Shown here: positions 9,699 to 20,387 of the stretch, in pieces
Position numbering within the stretch: the first letter of the stretch is position 1
Layout of the letters: every line of letters starts with the position of its first letter
Source of the DNA: Apostichopus californicus
Taxonomy: Eukaryota > Echinodermata > Holothuroidea > Aspidochirotida > Stichopodidae
NCBI GenBank assembly: GCA_020650975.1
Contig: JAIPMN010017815.1
Coordinates: 11,885 to 35,895 of the forward strand
Direction: 5' to 3'
DNA length: 24,011 nt
Made by a program: the position numbers and the translations under genes
The notes under the pieces: generated by a model
What the model saw: the letters and a program-made list of their open reading frames with translations, nothing else
What the model was told of the DNA's origin: nothing
Databases searched by the model: none

Positions 9699-11598
9699 CA
9701 TTGATAATTGCTTGTTGGGCCCAGGTCTTCATCATCGAAGACACTTCCTCTTGATGGAACTCAATCATCTCCTGCACATACGTAGTAGCGTTAGGACTTA
9801 TATCCCAAGGCATGACGCAGAACGACATGACCGGGAGATAAGTCATCAGTTGAACCCATCGGACATACAACTCCTCGTCCAGCAGCGGATGATTGGTGTC
9901 GTGCCCAGCGTCGATGGGTCCACAGACCGGAGGGGGTATGACGAAGGGGTAACCTAATATTCCATGCAACAAAACAGCCGGTATGATACCTCGAAGACCA
10001 TTCTCGCCGTGCCAGTTTGGTCCCCACGGGTCCATCTGAATAAAGAGCGGACTCTCTTGCGATCGGTGGCCGCATTTCCTCCGTCCGGACCGACCCAGCC
10101 TCTCGGCCACTTTTGTGTAAAACGTGCAAAAGACAGTCGGGTCGTTGTATCGGTCGGGAAACTGATGGAATTCAAAGTGAGGTGGCATAGGCATTCCGTA
10201 CCCACCTTCGAATACCAACGAGGTGAACGAGTTGACTTTCCTAAACCGTTGCCATCTTTCGTAGAGCCAATCTCTAGCTTTGCTATTAGTGACGTCCAGT
10301 ATTCCCGAATACGTCCCTCTCCATTCTACGAGTGTAGGTGCCAGCCCACCGACATCTCTGATTAGAAACATTTTAGACGCTAGAACAGCAAACGAGTCAG
10401 ATGCTACATCAAAGTACGGACTGAGATGCACCGTCCAGTTAAAGCCAATGCTGGAGGTCAGGACGTCCGTTGAAAGAAACTTTTCCGAGTCTAAGTGGTT
10501 GGCTATATATGCCGGTGCTTCCAATTCGATATCTCCACTGTTAAAGCCGTTGTGCTTCAGCAGCTGCACGAATCGTAGAAGACTCTGGCTGCTTATATTT
10601 GGTAAGTTTGTAGCGGTGTGCCATATAGGCGTGGAAAATGACTTTGGGTTTGGTGTGTGAGTCGGCGGTTTGAACAATGTCCTCATGGCATGGCGGTGAG
10701 CTGCCGTGACGTTATTGGATATAAAGACTTTGTAGATCAGCGCTGGATAATCGTTGAGAGGATTTTGAAAAGGAGAGCCCAGGGCCTCGCTCCTGAAGCA
10801 TAACCTCTGGGAGTGGTTGTCGTTAGAACCGACGTAGAGGGGAACGTCGTCTTGCACGACTAAAGAAAGCCCCGACGACGAGAGCCAGAACCTCTCGAGT
10901 ATCCCTCCAAACGATTCTGCGCTCTGGTCGTTCCCTCTGGAAACGAAGGGCTGCATTTCTATATTCGTCCAGTCTAACGGCCAGACCGGCGGAGATGAGA
11001 GGCTACCTCCGTACCAGTGGTCGTCGCCCATCAGTATGCAGTCCTGTAAGGGTGAATCTAACTTTGCAGAGTACCATTTGATCTCTACGATTATAAGAGC
11101 ACCTTCCTCCTCGGAAGTTATCTCCATCCTAGCTAGCAGTTCGTTATCCTCTCCGCTCTTCAACCAATCGATGCATATGGCATCCTTGAGGAACATCTCC
11201 TCGCACACCAGCGGGTAGGCGTCGCCCGGCAGAAGCATCCCGACCTCTGCGCGGAGAACTCTCCCGCCGGTCAAATTTGTCAGATGCAGTTCTTGCGTGA
11301 CGGGATCGAACCGGATGTGGCCGGCTCTGCGGATGCTCATCCGTCCGTGCTGGGTGATGTAGTACCAGGAGAGGAAGACAATGATGCACGTAGTGACGGA
11401 GAGTACGCACAGCGCTCTCCTCGTCTTCTTAGCCAAGAAGGTGGTGGATTTCACTTCGATAGACGGTGACTTACGCAGAAGAGAAATAGTTTTGTTCGGA
11501 GAGGTTGAGCTCATCTCCACCTCCATTTTGAGCAGGTCCATCGCAGTCGCAGCAGAGAATTCATCGTATTTATGATCTCGTAGCCCCAGTTTTGCCAT
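9699..11598 (-). CDS. MYORG-like: MYORG-like GH31 glycosidase, first coding exon
   Basis: Encodes residues 1-633 plus the first base of codon 634; with the downstream exon the protein has 720 residues, against about 714 in human MYORG. MYORG is a type II ER/Golgi membrane glycosidase (alpha-galactosidase in human). Residues 1-60 are a cytosolic tail, and about 61-82 (RALCVLSVTTCIIVFLSWYY) are the signal anchor. Luminal sequons include N108, N261, N296, N334, N387 and N603. Family blocks are HWYGGSL with PVWPLDW (194-210), PIWHT (324-328), ARDWL (441-445) and GLRGIIPAVL with GILGYPF (534-552). From recalled alignment, the human nucleophile D463 matches E464 here (VFEGGY) and the acid/base D520 matches D523. 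The IDD-type substrate motif reads IELEAP (357-362). These changes suggest altered or lost catalysis. The start is supported by an in-frame TGA at 11631-11629, within the same exon upstream of the ATG. The exon is visibly more GC-rich than its flanks. Confidence 0.92.
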
Positions 11599-11639
11599 CG
11601 ATTCGCTGCTGTTTCCTTTTGCTTCTCGTCAGAATTTTA
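11599..11639 (-). other. 5' UTR part of the first coding exon, with upstream 3' splice site
   Basis: Forty-one bases separate the ATG from a strong acceptor on the - strand: a T-rich tract ending TTTTCAG, with AG at 11641-11640. An in-frame TGA lies ten codons before the ATG, excluding N-terminal extension within this exon. The mRNA therefore probably starts in another non-coding exon at higher coordinates, which I could not locate. Confidence 0.65.
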
Positions 11640-11641
11640 CT

Positions 11642-12914
11642 GAAAAGAGAAAACAAACGGTTCAACTTTTGATATAAAACTTTTAATGTATAAAGGGATA
11701 TGAATAAAGTTGAAATTAAAATCACTTTGAGAAAACTAGGTGAAATGAAAGTTTAGCAATCATCATAGTTTCCAACAGTTTCATAAACTGAGCATGTACT
11801 CTGTCTTCATTTGATCCACCAAATAATCCTCAGACACAAGGATCGAGGATCAAATATCGAGGATCGAGTTCACTTTGGTACTACTTAATAGTACCAATGA
11901 TTTCAGTATGTCTGTACGTCGAAATGCATTTCCGCAGGAAAGTCCTCTGTGGAAAAATGTAGTCACGTACTGGAAATCTTTAAGATTTTCTTACACTACA
12001 ATTCATTTCTAACTGAAAGTTGCGAATGAGAATTTGTACCATGTATCCTACTGAGTATGCACTAATTCACAGGTATCAAGTGGGCTCCTGGAATAAAATA
12101 TACTAATCATTGACCATGGATGCCTGAAAGGCAGTTAGGGGCCCCCGGAATGTATGTTTGCCCTAGTGTCCACAAAAAGTTGTAAATTTATCGGCTTGGA
12201 ACGCAGTTATTATACGACACTATAAAGCCGCGGCCACATGTCCATATAGGGAGAAGCCTAATGGCTTATTTTGTTACAGTTCACGTCGGGTGGCTATCCA
12301 ATGTTCAGTTTTGGATCCTTTTGGAATTATATTTTACAATTTGAAAGACCATTTCTGGTGTGTGGCTTAACCTCCTGGATGGAAAACCCTTTAATTCCTC
12401 AGCTGGTCAGGTCTTGAATCCTTGAACCAACAACTTCCCTGATGCCAGTTTTCATTGCAGCTGGTAACCGCTTTTTTCCGCTCAACCTTAGCACTGGTAA
12501 ATCCAACCCTGGCCAACTACCCGCCGTGACATATCATGAACTACACATGGCACTCAGGCCAGCATAGGTGTCACTTTCCTTCTTCGAAGAGTATTTTCAC
12601 TCCTTCGGAGTAAAAGTTTCACACATTGGCCGGCCTAGGTGCTAATTCAATCGCACAGCTGTATGTCAAAATTGAAGCCCCTGCCCATAAAATAGAACAT
12701 TTCTTCACGGCTATTTATTGGGGGAAAACTCTGCAGTTCTTTAATTATATTTCTATGTCATATGCTTGACAAAAAAGGATGTTAAATGGGATTATAATTT
12801 GGATCATAATTTCATATAGCCGCTGTGAGAAAAAGTACCATCGGGAATGAATGAATGAATCTGAGCTGTAAGTATTTGAGATCAAACAATAAAGTGGATA
12901 CATGAATTATGTAT
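11642..12914. other. Upstream/5' intron of the MYORG-like gene, nothing firm
   Basis: Mixed-composition DNA, somewhat GC-richer around 12100-12660, without a supportable exon. A repeated GGATCGAG-type motif lies at 11840-11868. GGGAGAAGCCTAATGGCTTA at 12249-12268 resembles a segment inside the SINE at 12946-12969 and may be a decayed repeat fragment. Small hairpin-like TTCTTCGAAGA and ACTCCTTCGGAGT motifs lie near 12590-12613. Confidence 0.4.
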
Positions 12915-13142
12915 GTATTTTAGATCCTCCTGCAAGCAGGAACTCGGGAAGAAGCCTCATTGGCTTATCAAAGCGCAAGCTGACCGAAGTCAGTCTCTTA
13001 GATTCATATTTAACGTCCATGATTATGAATTGTCAATTGTCAACAACTCTGTAACTGGACGACATACATTAATCTTGGAGTGACTCGAACTGGGGACCTT
13101 ATGATTGGAAGGCACCGGCGTTAACCACCGAGCTAACACTCC
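12915..13142 (-). mobile_element. tRNA-derived SINE
   Basis: Read on the - strand from 13142, the head is tRNA-like: GGAGTG (13142-13137) pairs perfectly with CACTCC (13082-13077) as an acceptor-like stem. TAGCTCGGTGG (13135-13125) resembles the RNA polymerase III A box, and AGTTCGAGTCA (13091-13081) resembles the B box, about 44 bases later. At 66 bases with a poor D-stem it is not a functional tRNA gene. A non-tRNA body of about 160 bases follows, including a GACTGACTTCGGTCAG hairpin-like block and AAGCCnATGAGGCTT. The 3' limit is uncertain and no clear target-site duplication was found. Confidence 0.75.
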
Positions 13143-13169
13143 TTGTTGATGAACACTCCTTGTTGATGA
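13136..13169. repeat. 17-bp exact tandem duplication at the SINE head
   Basis: ACACTCCTTGTTGATGA occurs at 13136-13152 and again at 13153-13169, overlapping the 5' end of the SINE. It could be a slippage duplication or a relic of insertion. Confidence 0.85.
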
Positions 13170-14392
13170 AAGTTGATGAAATTATCGACGAAACACCCTT
13201 GAAATACCTTGTTAATAAAAACCCCATCTCTCGTTCTCTCCCTACTGTGGATGTGTATTCATACTCTGTATGAGTGGGAAATCTAGTGTTTTATAGATAC
13301 AAGTGAAAGATGATGTACTTTACTAATACACATGATTGAAGCATTGCACTCTGTATTGTACATATGGCAAGCAGAATTCTACCTCTACACATAATCGTGC
13401 AGTTCAAAATAACTTCAGTTCTGGCAGGAAGCTATGTGAACCTCCGTATTCCGTAAATTTGGGCATTCTCATGTTTGTTTAAAGGGTAATTAATTCATGA
13501 AATCCTAATCCCCCCTCCCCTCCGAGAAGTGGTATGTTATTTTAGCTGAGATCTGAAACGGCTATTTTTAGAATGTCACGGTGGAAGGGAAGCCGACAAG
13601 ATCACAAAAAATAGTAAAGATTTCCTACGTAACCCTGTCTACGTGCCCCTCAAAATAACAGATAATTTTCCCTCCTGGAGCGCAGTTTTAGAATGTTTTT
13701 CCTGAAGATGTCCTTCTCCAGCGCTGCAGTAGCATTTATCTTTCAGCTATTAAGCCAAGATAAACAGTTGGGGCTCCTCGGTTGTAGGAAAGCTGTTTGG
13801 CACTACGTGAAGCCTCTTTAGTGCTCGCATAGTGAAAGATAAATGGTGGAAGTAGGATATATCAAAATGTAACATTTTGTCGTTTATGTATTTTTAATGG
13901 GAAATTTACTGACATGATTGACATCGTGTGCTTGTAGATGTAAAATGTGAATTTTGAGGAAACTGAATTGACATTTTGAATTATGTTTTGTACAAACAAA
14001 AGCATGAAAGCAAGAAACTAACATGCTGAGTTAATTAATGTGATAGATCTACTACACTAATTATATGCAACGCTTGTATTGAACATGTAAGTTCATTAAC
14101 AAAACAATCTTTGTATTTTCAAGATATTATAATGTATAGAAGTCATATATAAACCTTATAATTAATTGCATTGCAAAGCATTTGTGTTTTGATATTTTCT
14201 TAAGTAAGAGGACTAATATAAATTTAAGAGTTTATCCTATGACCTGACATGGTTAGATGTTGCTGATTTTACAGCCTCTGATACCCTTAAGCACAATATA
14301 AACTTGTTCCTCCTCTCCCCTCTCCCATTGCCTTTAATTATGAGTTTTGCAGGCAAAAACCAAAAATAGACTGTTTTTAATGCCTGGAATTA
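13143..14392. other. Non-coding stretch between SINE and LINE tail
   Basis: AT-rich with no supportable exon. The one notable structure, an imperfect hairpin at 13733-13845, is listed separately. Confidence 0.45.
13733..13845. repeat. Imperfect hairpin with 17-bp arms, ~113 bp
   Basis: CATTTATCTTTCAGCTAT at 13733-13750 is matched on the other strand by ATAGTGAAAGATAAATG at 13829-13845, with a single bulged base. An inner pairing of GCCAA/AACAG with CTGTTTGGC is also possible. It may be a small foldback element, a structured RNA or chance. No target-site duplication is evident at the arm ends. Confidence 0.5.
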
Positions 14393-14618
14393 AAATGGAG
14401 ATGGGCTGGGCATATCACAAGATACAAAGATAAATAGATGGTCAAATATGGATGACAGAATGTCAGCCAGGGAATGGAAGAAGAAGAAGGTGGAGATAAG
14501 GAGGAGATGGAGAGATGACATATCCGAGTACGTAAAGACACCAACATGGGCTAGGACAGCACGAGAGAGAGACAGATGGAAATTGTGCTTAAGGAGGGCT
14601 ATATTCAACAGAGGATGA
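14393..14618 (+). pseudogene. LINE ORF2 C-terminal remnant, 5'-truncated and frameshifted
   Basis: The + strand reads LKWRWAGHITRYKDK, then in a shifted frame (from about 14439) WSNMDDRM...REWKKKK, RRRWRDDISEYVKT, WARTARERDRWKLC and ends FNRG with TGA at 14616-14618. The L-x-W-x-GHI-x-R, RW-x-DD, W-x-x-x-A-x-x-RxxW pattern is the usual carboxy-terminal tail of non-LTR retrotransposon reverse transcriptase proteins, especially RTE-related ones. One frame change near 14431-14438 and the missing upstream sequence show it is dead. 5' truncation is typical for LINE copies. Confidence 0.72.
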
Positions 14619-14720
14619 ACAATGCCTGATGATGATGATGGCCATGACCAAGATCATATCATGATGATGATGATGATCATGATGATGATCAGGATCATGA
14701 TGATGATGATGATGATGAAT
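14619..14720 (+). repeat. (GAT)n/(ATG)n simple repeat, probable LINE 3' tail
   Basis: Trinucleotide GAT repeats with interruptions (GGCCATGACCAAGATCATATC and ATCAGGATC) follow directly after the LINE stop codon. RTE-type LINEs commonly end in short trinucleotide tails of this kind, so the tract probably began as the element's 3' tail and then expanded. Confidence 0.8.
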
Positions 14721-15789
14721 GCCTGGAAGTGTTCACAGAGGCCCAGCTTGAACTTGGAGGCCCCTATATAGATAATCTGGCACTGACTGGGATTTTTTGT
14801 ATAATCTTGCTAGGTACGATCTTTCTTACGCATAAAGCTTCCACAAAATCATGTAATGTTATGGTACAATTGAATTATTACGTTTATGCATGCAACAGTC
14901 TAGCAACAGTGTTATAAATATGTCTCACTAAGATTCACAGGGTCTGCAGGCCAGCTGTTTGAGCACAATCAAAATGCTTTATTTCCAAGTTTCACTGGAT
15001 ATGGAATTATGGATTATCAATTCACATTGAAACCAACAGAGAAATGACAGCGACTCAAAGAAAGTTTAAATTTGCACGGACACACTATATAGCTCTCTCT
15101 GTCTGAACTTGATAGGAATTCCTCCTGCGGTCATAAAACCTCTCAGATTAATAAAAAGAAAATTAGGAAATTTTGAATTCATCCAGACTTGAAAGTTAAT
15201 CGATATCTCTGTCATTGTTAGACTTCCAGGTTTCTATTTTTTCCTTTGAACAGAGAATTTTCCACTCTTTGTTTTTTTCTAGAGCAGTTTGGTAATGAAA
15301 ATTTCTTGACAAAAACTTAATATGCATACAGGCTTTTCCAATTACTGGTCTACGAAGCCGACTTCCTGATTTTCAATAGGTTTCTTATCCTAGCTTATAT
15401 ATGCCCGTAAAGAATTGCCCCTGACTCTATTGCTAGTTTTAATAAAAGTCAGTTGATAGTCAACAATGTATCTAAGGTATATATTATTCATAAGAGTTAG
15501 TAATAATGCATCACTATACTGGCATATACAATAGCTCCTTCAAAAATTTTGTCTCCAGTATTGGGATAGTTATCAGTGTCTTTGTGATAAGAAAAATGGC
15601 AGGTTAAATTTATGTAAATTTTTGTTCCATACATTTTGTGCAATTTATAAAATCATGCTATTCTTTGTTTCTGTGTAGTAAAAGCAAAGAAAAGCTCTGG
15701 CTAGAATGGGATTGAAACGGTCAATTAACTCAGGGTTGAAAGTGATGTGCCCTACTAACTGAATAATCCAGCCTCAGTTGCTAGAGGAT
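14721..15789. other. Non-coding stretch, nothing recognised
   Basis: AT-rich DNA with one short hydrophobic open frame (14729-14917, GTG start) that lacks homology and splice context. No gene or element is supported. Confidence 0.45.
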
Positions 15790-15821
15790 GGGTGGGGTGG
15801 AGGGGGGGCGGGGGCGGGGGG
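15790..15821 (+). other. G-rich tract, G-quadruplex motif
   Basis: Runs of 3, 4, 7, 5 and 6 G separated mostly by one or two bases, in otherwise AT-rich DNA. It fits the canonical quadruplex pattern on the + strand. Confidence 0.65.
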
Positions 15822-17818
15822 ATGACAAGGGTGACCGCTGACTGTGGAATTATTAAATATGAGATAATTCTATTTCACTACATACCACAAACCACTTAAA
15901 CAAGTCACACATGAACGTCAATGAAAGGTTACTGTTGGCTCAGAAAAAAAAAATCTGATAATTATTATTATTTATTGTAAAAAAAAAAGCATCCAATCTG
16001 CAGATAAATTATTATGATTTTAAGAAAAGAAGAACAGCATTTAATGGGCTAGAAAATATTAACTTGTAGAAGTTGAAAATACTTCATCTATTTTATATCA
16101 CTATATTAGCAACTCTCTAATGCTTTGCTGCTGTTACAATAGTGGTCTGAGGCTATATTAGGAAGCTGGTATTGCAGAAATAGAAAAATGCTAATGGGAT
16201 TTGAAGGGTGGAAAAGGAAGGGGGAATTTGAAGGGTTTGGTGGTGGGGGGTGGGGAGGGCTTATTAAAATAAATGATTGAAAGTCATTATATGTAAGTGG
16301 TCATTACACTTTAACTTTCTAGCATATTTAGGCAATGCATATTTGACCACACTGTACAGATGACCTGTAGCCTTTATTACTAGAGCATGACCTGATTGTG
16401 CAGGTTCCTCAGTTAGAATTCTTGCCACGATAATCATGATGTTGAATCCACGAGACTTTGTCCTTTTCTTTCGACAAATATAGCACAATATAACAATTGC
16501 CTCCTAGCGCAGTACATTAGATGAATGAAGAAAGACCTGTTAGAATTGCAAATTTCCTGCGACCTCTTTGAATAATTGAGACAAGCGATAGTGAGAGGCA
16601 CACTTGCATTTTCTGAATTTAGGTTATGAAGCTATTGTAGGACCAATATGCTGTCAAAGTTGACTTATTTAAAATGATAGCTGTTTTTTGTTTCTGACCT
16701 AGATAGATCGAGCATACTTTGATCAGTTCGATTTATCAGATTTCCATTTTTAGAATAAACCCCAAAACTCCTCAAACTTGTCAAATGTTTGCCTCAATTT
16801 TATTTAACCGACATTAATGTGGGTTACAATGTGACGTAAAAGTGATTTTGAGATAATTTCCAGGACAGTTTTCCCAATACTACTACACATACACACTATA
16901 CATTAACACACACTGCTATATATTAATTATACTATATAGATACATTAACACACAATATGATCTAAGTTTAGTATACAGAAAATTACGATGGCAAACTACG
17001 TTAAGTTTTACTTTGTCCAGATAACCTTTAGTCACCACTATGTTTGTCCAGATAACTTACCTGGTATTAATATAATTAATTACTTAAATCCAGTGAAACC
17101 AATTTGGTAAACATTTAAGGCTCAGAATAAGAACATAATATGGAGAATGGCCTGAACACTTGACTTGAACAGTAAGCAGCTGTTGTACTTTGACAAAGTT
17201 TAGGAACCCTTCATGACATTTTGTAAATGCACAAAAACAAAAGAAGAGAAAATAGAGATAGATCTAAAAAGTCCTGTAAGGCAAAATCGATGAATTGGAT
17301 TCACCTGTATGCATACATGCAGGCAGCTCTGAGCAAGCATTTGAATCCTGTCACTATTAGGCCGTCACTAACTCCCTCGTAATGTGGAAGCTTCTAAATA
17401 AGTCTCAAAATACTGCTTGGTGTTGGTGTAAGGTTGAATTTATAAAATTCAATCATCCTATATAACAAAAAATCATAATGTAGATGGCCGTTAGCTTGGC
17501 TAGACTTATTTTAATTTAGCATTTATCAATTTCAAAATTTATCAATTTCAGAATTTTTGAAGTTTTTGCAATTTGGGTTTATTTAAAGTATATTGTCAAA
17601 GTTTTGGGCAACAATATTCATGAATTACTCTGACACTCTTTCACATTAAAAATATAATGTAAAATTGTCTTGACAAATATTATTTTGGTGATATTCTTGA
17701 TTAAACTTTGTTAAAACTTCATTCAAACTCAAAAATATGCATTTTTAAAGCAGCTGTTATGTGTTAAATTTATTTTAGTAAATTTAAAAGACCATATCAG
17801 ATCAGCTATATCTACATT
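15822..17818. other. Non-coding stretch with a second G-rich patch
   Basis: Mostly AT-rich. A looser G-rich segment at 16206-16259 has runs of 3 to 6 G and may also form a quadruplex. A 74-codon - strand open frame at 16264-16488 has a protein-like look but no recognised family, so it is not called. No other feature was recognised. Confidence 0.45.
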
Positions 17819-18055
17819 ACTTAATATTTACGAGTTAATTTAATATGACTTAATATTTATGAGTTATTTTAATATCTACATGTGACTGAATATTTACGAG
17901 TTAATTTGAATATTTATGTGACTGAATATTTCTGAGTTAATTTGCATATCTATATGATCTAATATTTTCTGGCTATTTTTTAATTTCTATATGACTTAAT
18001 ATTTACAGGTTAATTTTTAATATCGATATGACTTAATATTTACAAGTTACTTTTG
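17819..18055. repeat. AT-rich tandem array, seven units of ~29-37 bp
   Basis: The core ACTTAATATTTACGAGTTAAT recurs with substitutions at about 17819, 17848, 17885, 17921, 17957, 17994 and 18031, spacing 29, 37, 36, 36, 37 and 37 bp. Each core is followed by TTnAATATCTATATG-like sequence. Divergence between units suggests an old array. It could act as a matrix-attachment-like or nucleosome-poor region, but that is speculation. Confidence 0.82.
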
Positions 18056-19352
18056 TTATTCAAACAACAGAAGGAAAATTATGAAACAAATGCTGAAACT
18101 TTGAAGCTCATTATAATATGCATCTGATTATTAATACTAAATATATGTGGCAATTAATATGCTACAAGTATGGTAATTATTGCAAGCCAAGTTTAAACAA
18201 AAGTTAAGTTTGTGTGGGTTCATTTTGGTATCTATATCTTCAGTAGTTTATATCCTAGATCAGAGCAGCTAAATTTAAGCTACACTCTAGTGAAGTTTAA
18301 TTTCCAAAGCAGATGGTGAAAAAAATACTGCATATTTCAATCATATCTCTTGCATGTGGCTATCATTACTAAATTAAAGTGTGTGCATAAAAACAATTGT
18401 TAGGATCCATTACAATCATTGACATATTAAAAGTTACATTTTTATGAGAATCTAAGAGGATACCTCAATTTGATGAACTGAATCTTGAGTTATTCTCAGT
18501 ATAAAGTATAGGTTTGTATAATTAAAGAGATTGGGGACAATGTAGGCATGCGGCGATCTGCTTTAAGTAACATAAATTTTGACCATAATTGCCTCACAGA
18601 ATATGCGCCCGGCCGAGGTTGGCCTCCTCTAATCCGTCTGGTCTGTGGAAGATAATCGTGTTTGGCATTTCTTTATGCCTGATTGATTCCTGACCACTTC
18701 CAGATATAATGCTGCGAGAGCAAAACAGCTGCTTCTTTCAAGTTTTATGCTAACGTACCGATGCTATCAGGGTATTTCAGTGAAAAAAAAATTGAGATTT
18801 TCAGTCTGAGAATTCGTGCAATCAGAACTGTAATATAGTCATAGTTGTTCGTACCCTGTACCTCTCCTTTTTTGGCTTCTTTAAAGTGATGCACTGGTTT
18901 GTGGATTAAAGAGAGCAAATGAATGTTTGTAGGATCAATAAAATAGAAGAAAGAATAAAACAAAAATTATCAGTTTTCCAAATCAGCTAAAGAATAATCA
19001 TTTGTGTAATTAGTTGTGAAGATACCAAAGCTGCTGATGATTACAATTTTTTTTCTAAAATTTGATTGTCATATATATTTAAATTCATGGCTGAAATTCA
19101 CCTGCAAGTCAAACTGTATAGCGCACCTATACCAGCCTCATTCTACAACTGCTCTTTAACCTGCCTCCTTAATATAAATGCACTCCCATTGAACAAAAAT
19201 TACAACAATTGGAAACATTGTTGGTACTACGTAGCTGCGACCCTGCTGTAACACCCCCTCAATACCCCCAATAGCGATATATACATTCAGAACCATAACA
19301 CAATGTGTATCGATCATTCAGTATGCTATATGAAGAACATGATGTATGCCAT
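18056..19352. other. Non-coding stretch, nothing recognised
   Basis: AT-rich except for a brief GC-rich patch at 18604-18650 containing GCCCGGCCGAGGTTGGCC. That patch could belong to an unlocated non-coding exon or promoter, but there is no evidence beyond composition. Confidence 0.4.
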
Positions 19353-19432
19353 CTTCCCCCATCCCGTACCCCTGCCCTCCCATCCCATATTCCTGCCCTC
19401 CCATCCCATATCCATGTACCTGCCATCCCATT
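19353..19432. repeat. C-rich tandem array, ~21-bp unit
   Basis: CCTGCCCTCCCATCCCATAT occurs at 19371 and 19392 (21-bp period), flanked by degenerate units CTTCCCCCATCCCGTACC before and CCTGCCATCCCATTCTG (19419) after. Confidence 0.8.
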
Positions 19433-20379
19433 CTGTGACCCTATACTTTAACCCTTCAAGTTTGAAATAGTGACAATCCATAAACTTTGCCATTGATTCC
19501 ACAAAAATAATATAGGCTCAAGTATTTCACTTAACAAAAATTAATATTTAAGGAAATATTATAACTACCAATTTGAATCAAACGTGAAAATTTGATGTTT
19601 AAATTGTTATTGAAGATTTATCAATCTTGATGTTTGCTAAAATTAAAACTTTCTTTTCATTAGAGACAAGGTCCCTGTTTTGAGATGCACCACTTTAAAA
19701 AATCCCTTTCGTTGCTCCCTCCAGTTTCTTACTCAGCGAACCTCTTATATCTTTATTTATTTAAATTTTTATTTCGAGGGTTAGATTACAAACTAAAGTA
19801 TCAATTACACATGAGCGATAAATTATTTATATCACCTGAATACATAATGTAATTTTCGGCAGATTGTAGAGTGAAAACATGGAAGTCAAACCTAATTAGC
19901 AATTCAAATTTCCCAGATGGTGGAAAGTTATATCACGGTTGGACCTCACTTTTTGAGAAAAATCACATTGAGAAACATGCTAAATCCCAAGTCTTCAGGT
20001 TGGGTTTTGCTATCTGTTGCTATCGGTAAAGTCAAGAAATTCCAAAAGCATTCTTTTATACGATATTTAGGCATCGCACCATAGCTCTCTCAATGCAGGA
20101 TGCCAGTTCTAGATGTACAGTATACCTACATAATGTAAAAAAAACAGTGCATGAGTATAAATAGAAACTGCACAGTTGAATATATTAATAGCTAAACCAT
20201 TTACGTTTATAACTGATCACAAAGCTAGATTTTGGTTTGATTTAATACTGATATTTTATACAGTGCAGATTCACTTTTTTCAGCTCCAGATGGTGTTAAA
20301 ATGCAGTTTGTACAAATATTTGAGAATTAAAAAAAAACACTCAAGTATAAATTAACCATACAGGTCTGTCAAACTGACC
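19433..20379. other. Non-coding stretch, nothing recognised
   Basis: AT-rich DNA without supportable exons or element termini. Confidence 0.45.
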
Positions 20380-20387
20380 ATATAAGG
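20380..20387. repeat. Target-site duplication (left) of second hAT MITE
   Basis: ATATAAGG precedes the CAGTGGCG terminus and is repeated exactly at 20778-20785. Confidence 0.88.

Noticed and set aside
9712-11575. Several + and - strand frames of 60-133 codons
   Set aside because: They are shadows in other frames of the GC-richer MYORG-like exon, whose own frame has clear family motifs.
13077-13142. Functional tRNA gene on the - strand
   Set aside because: The acceptor-like stem and polymerase III boxes are present, but the D-stem and anticodon stem pair poorly and the length is only 66 bases. A SINE head explains it better.
16264-16488. 74-codon - strand frame with a plausible protein look
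   Set aside because: No family recognised, no splice context that links it to another exon, and no compositional contrast. A protein database search could revive it.
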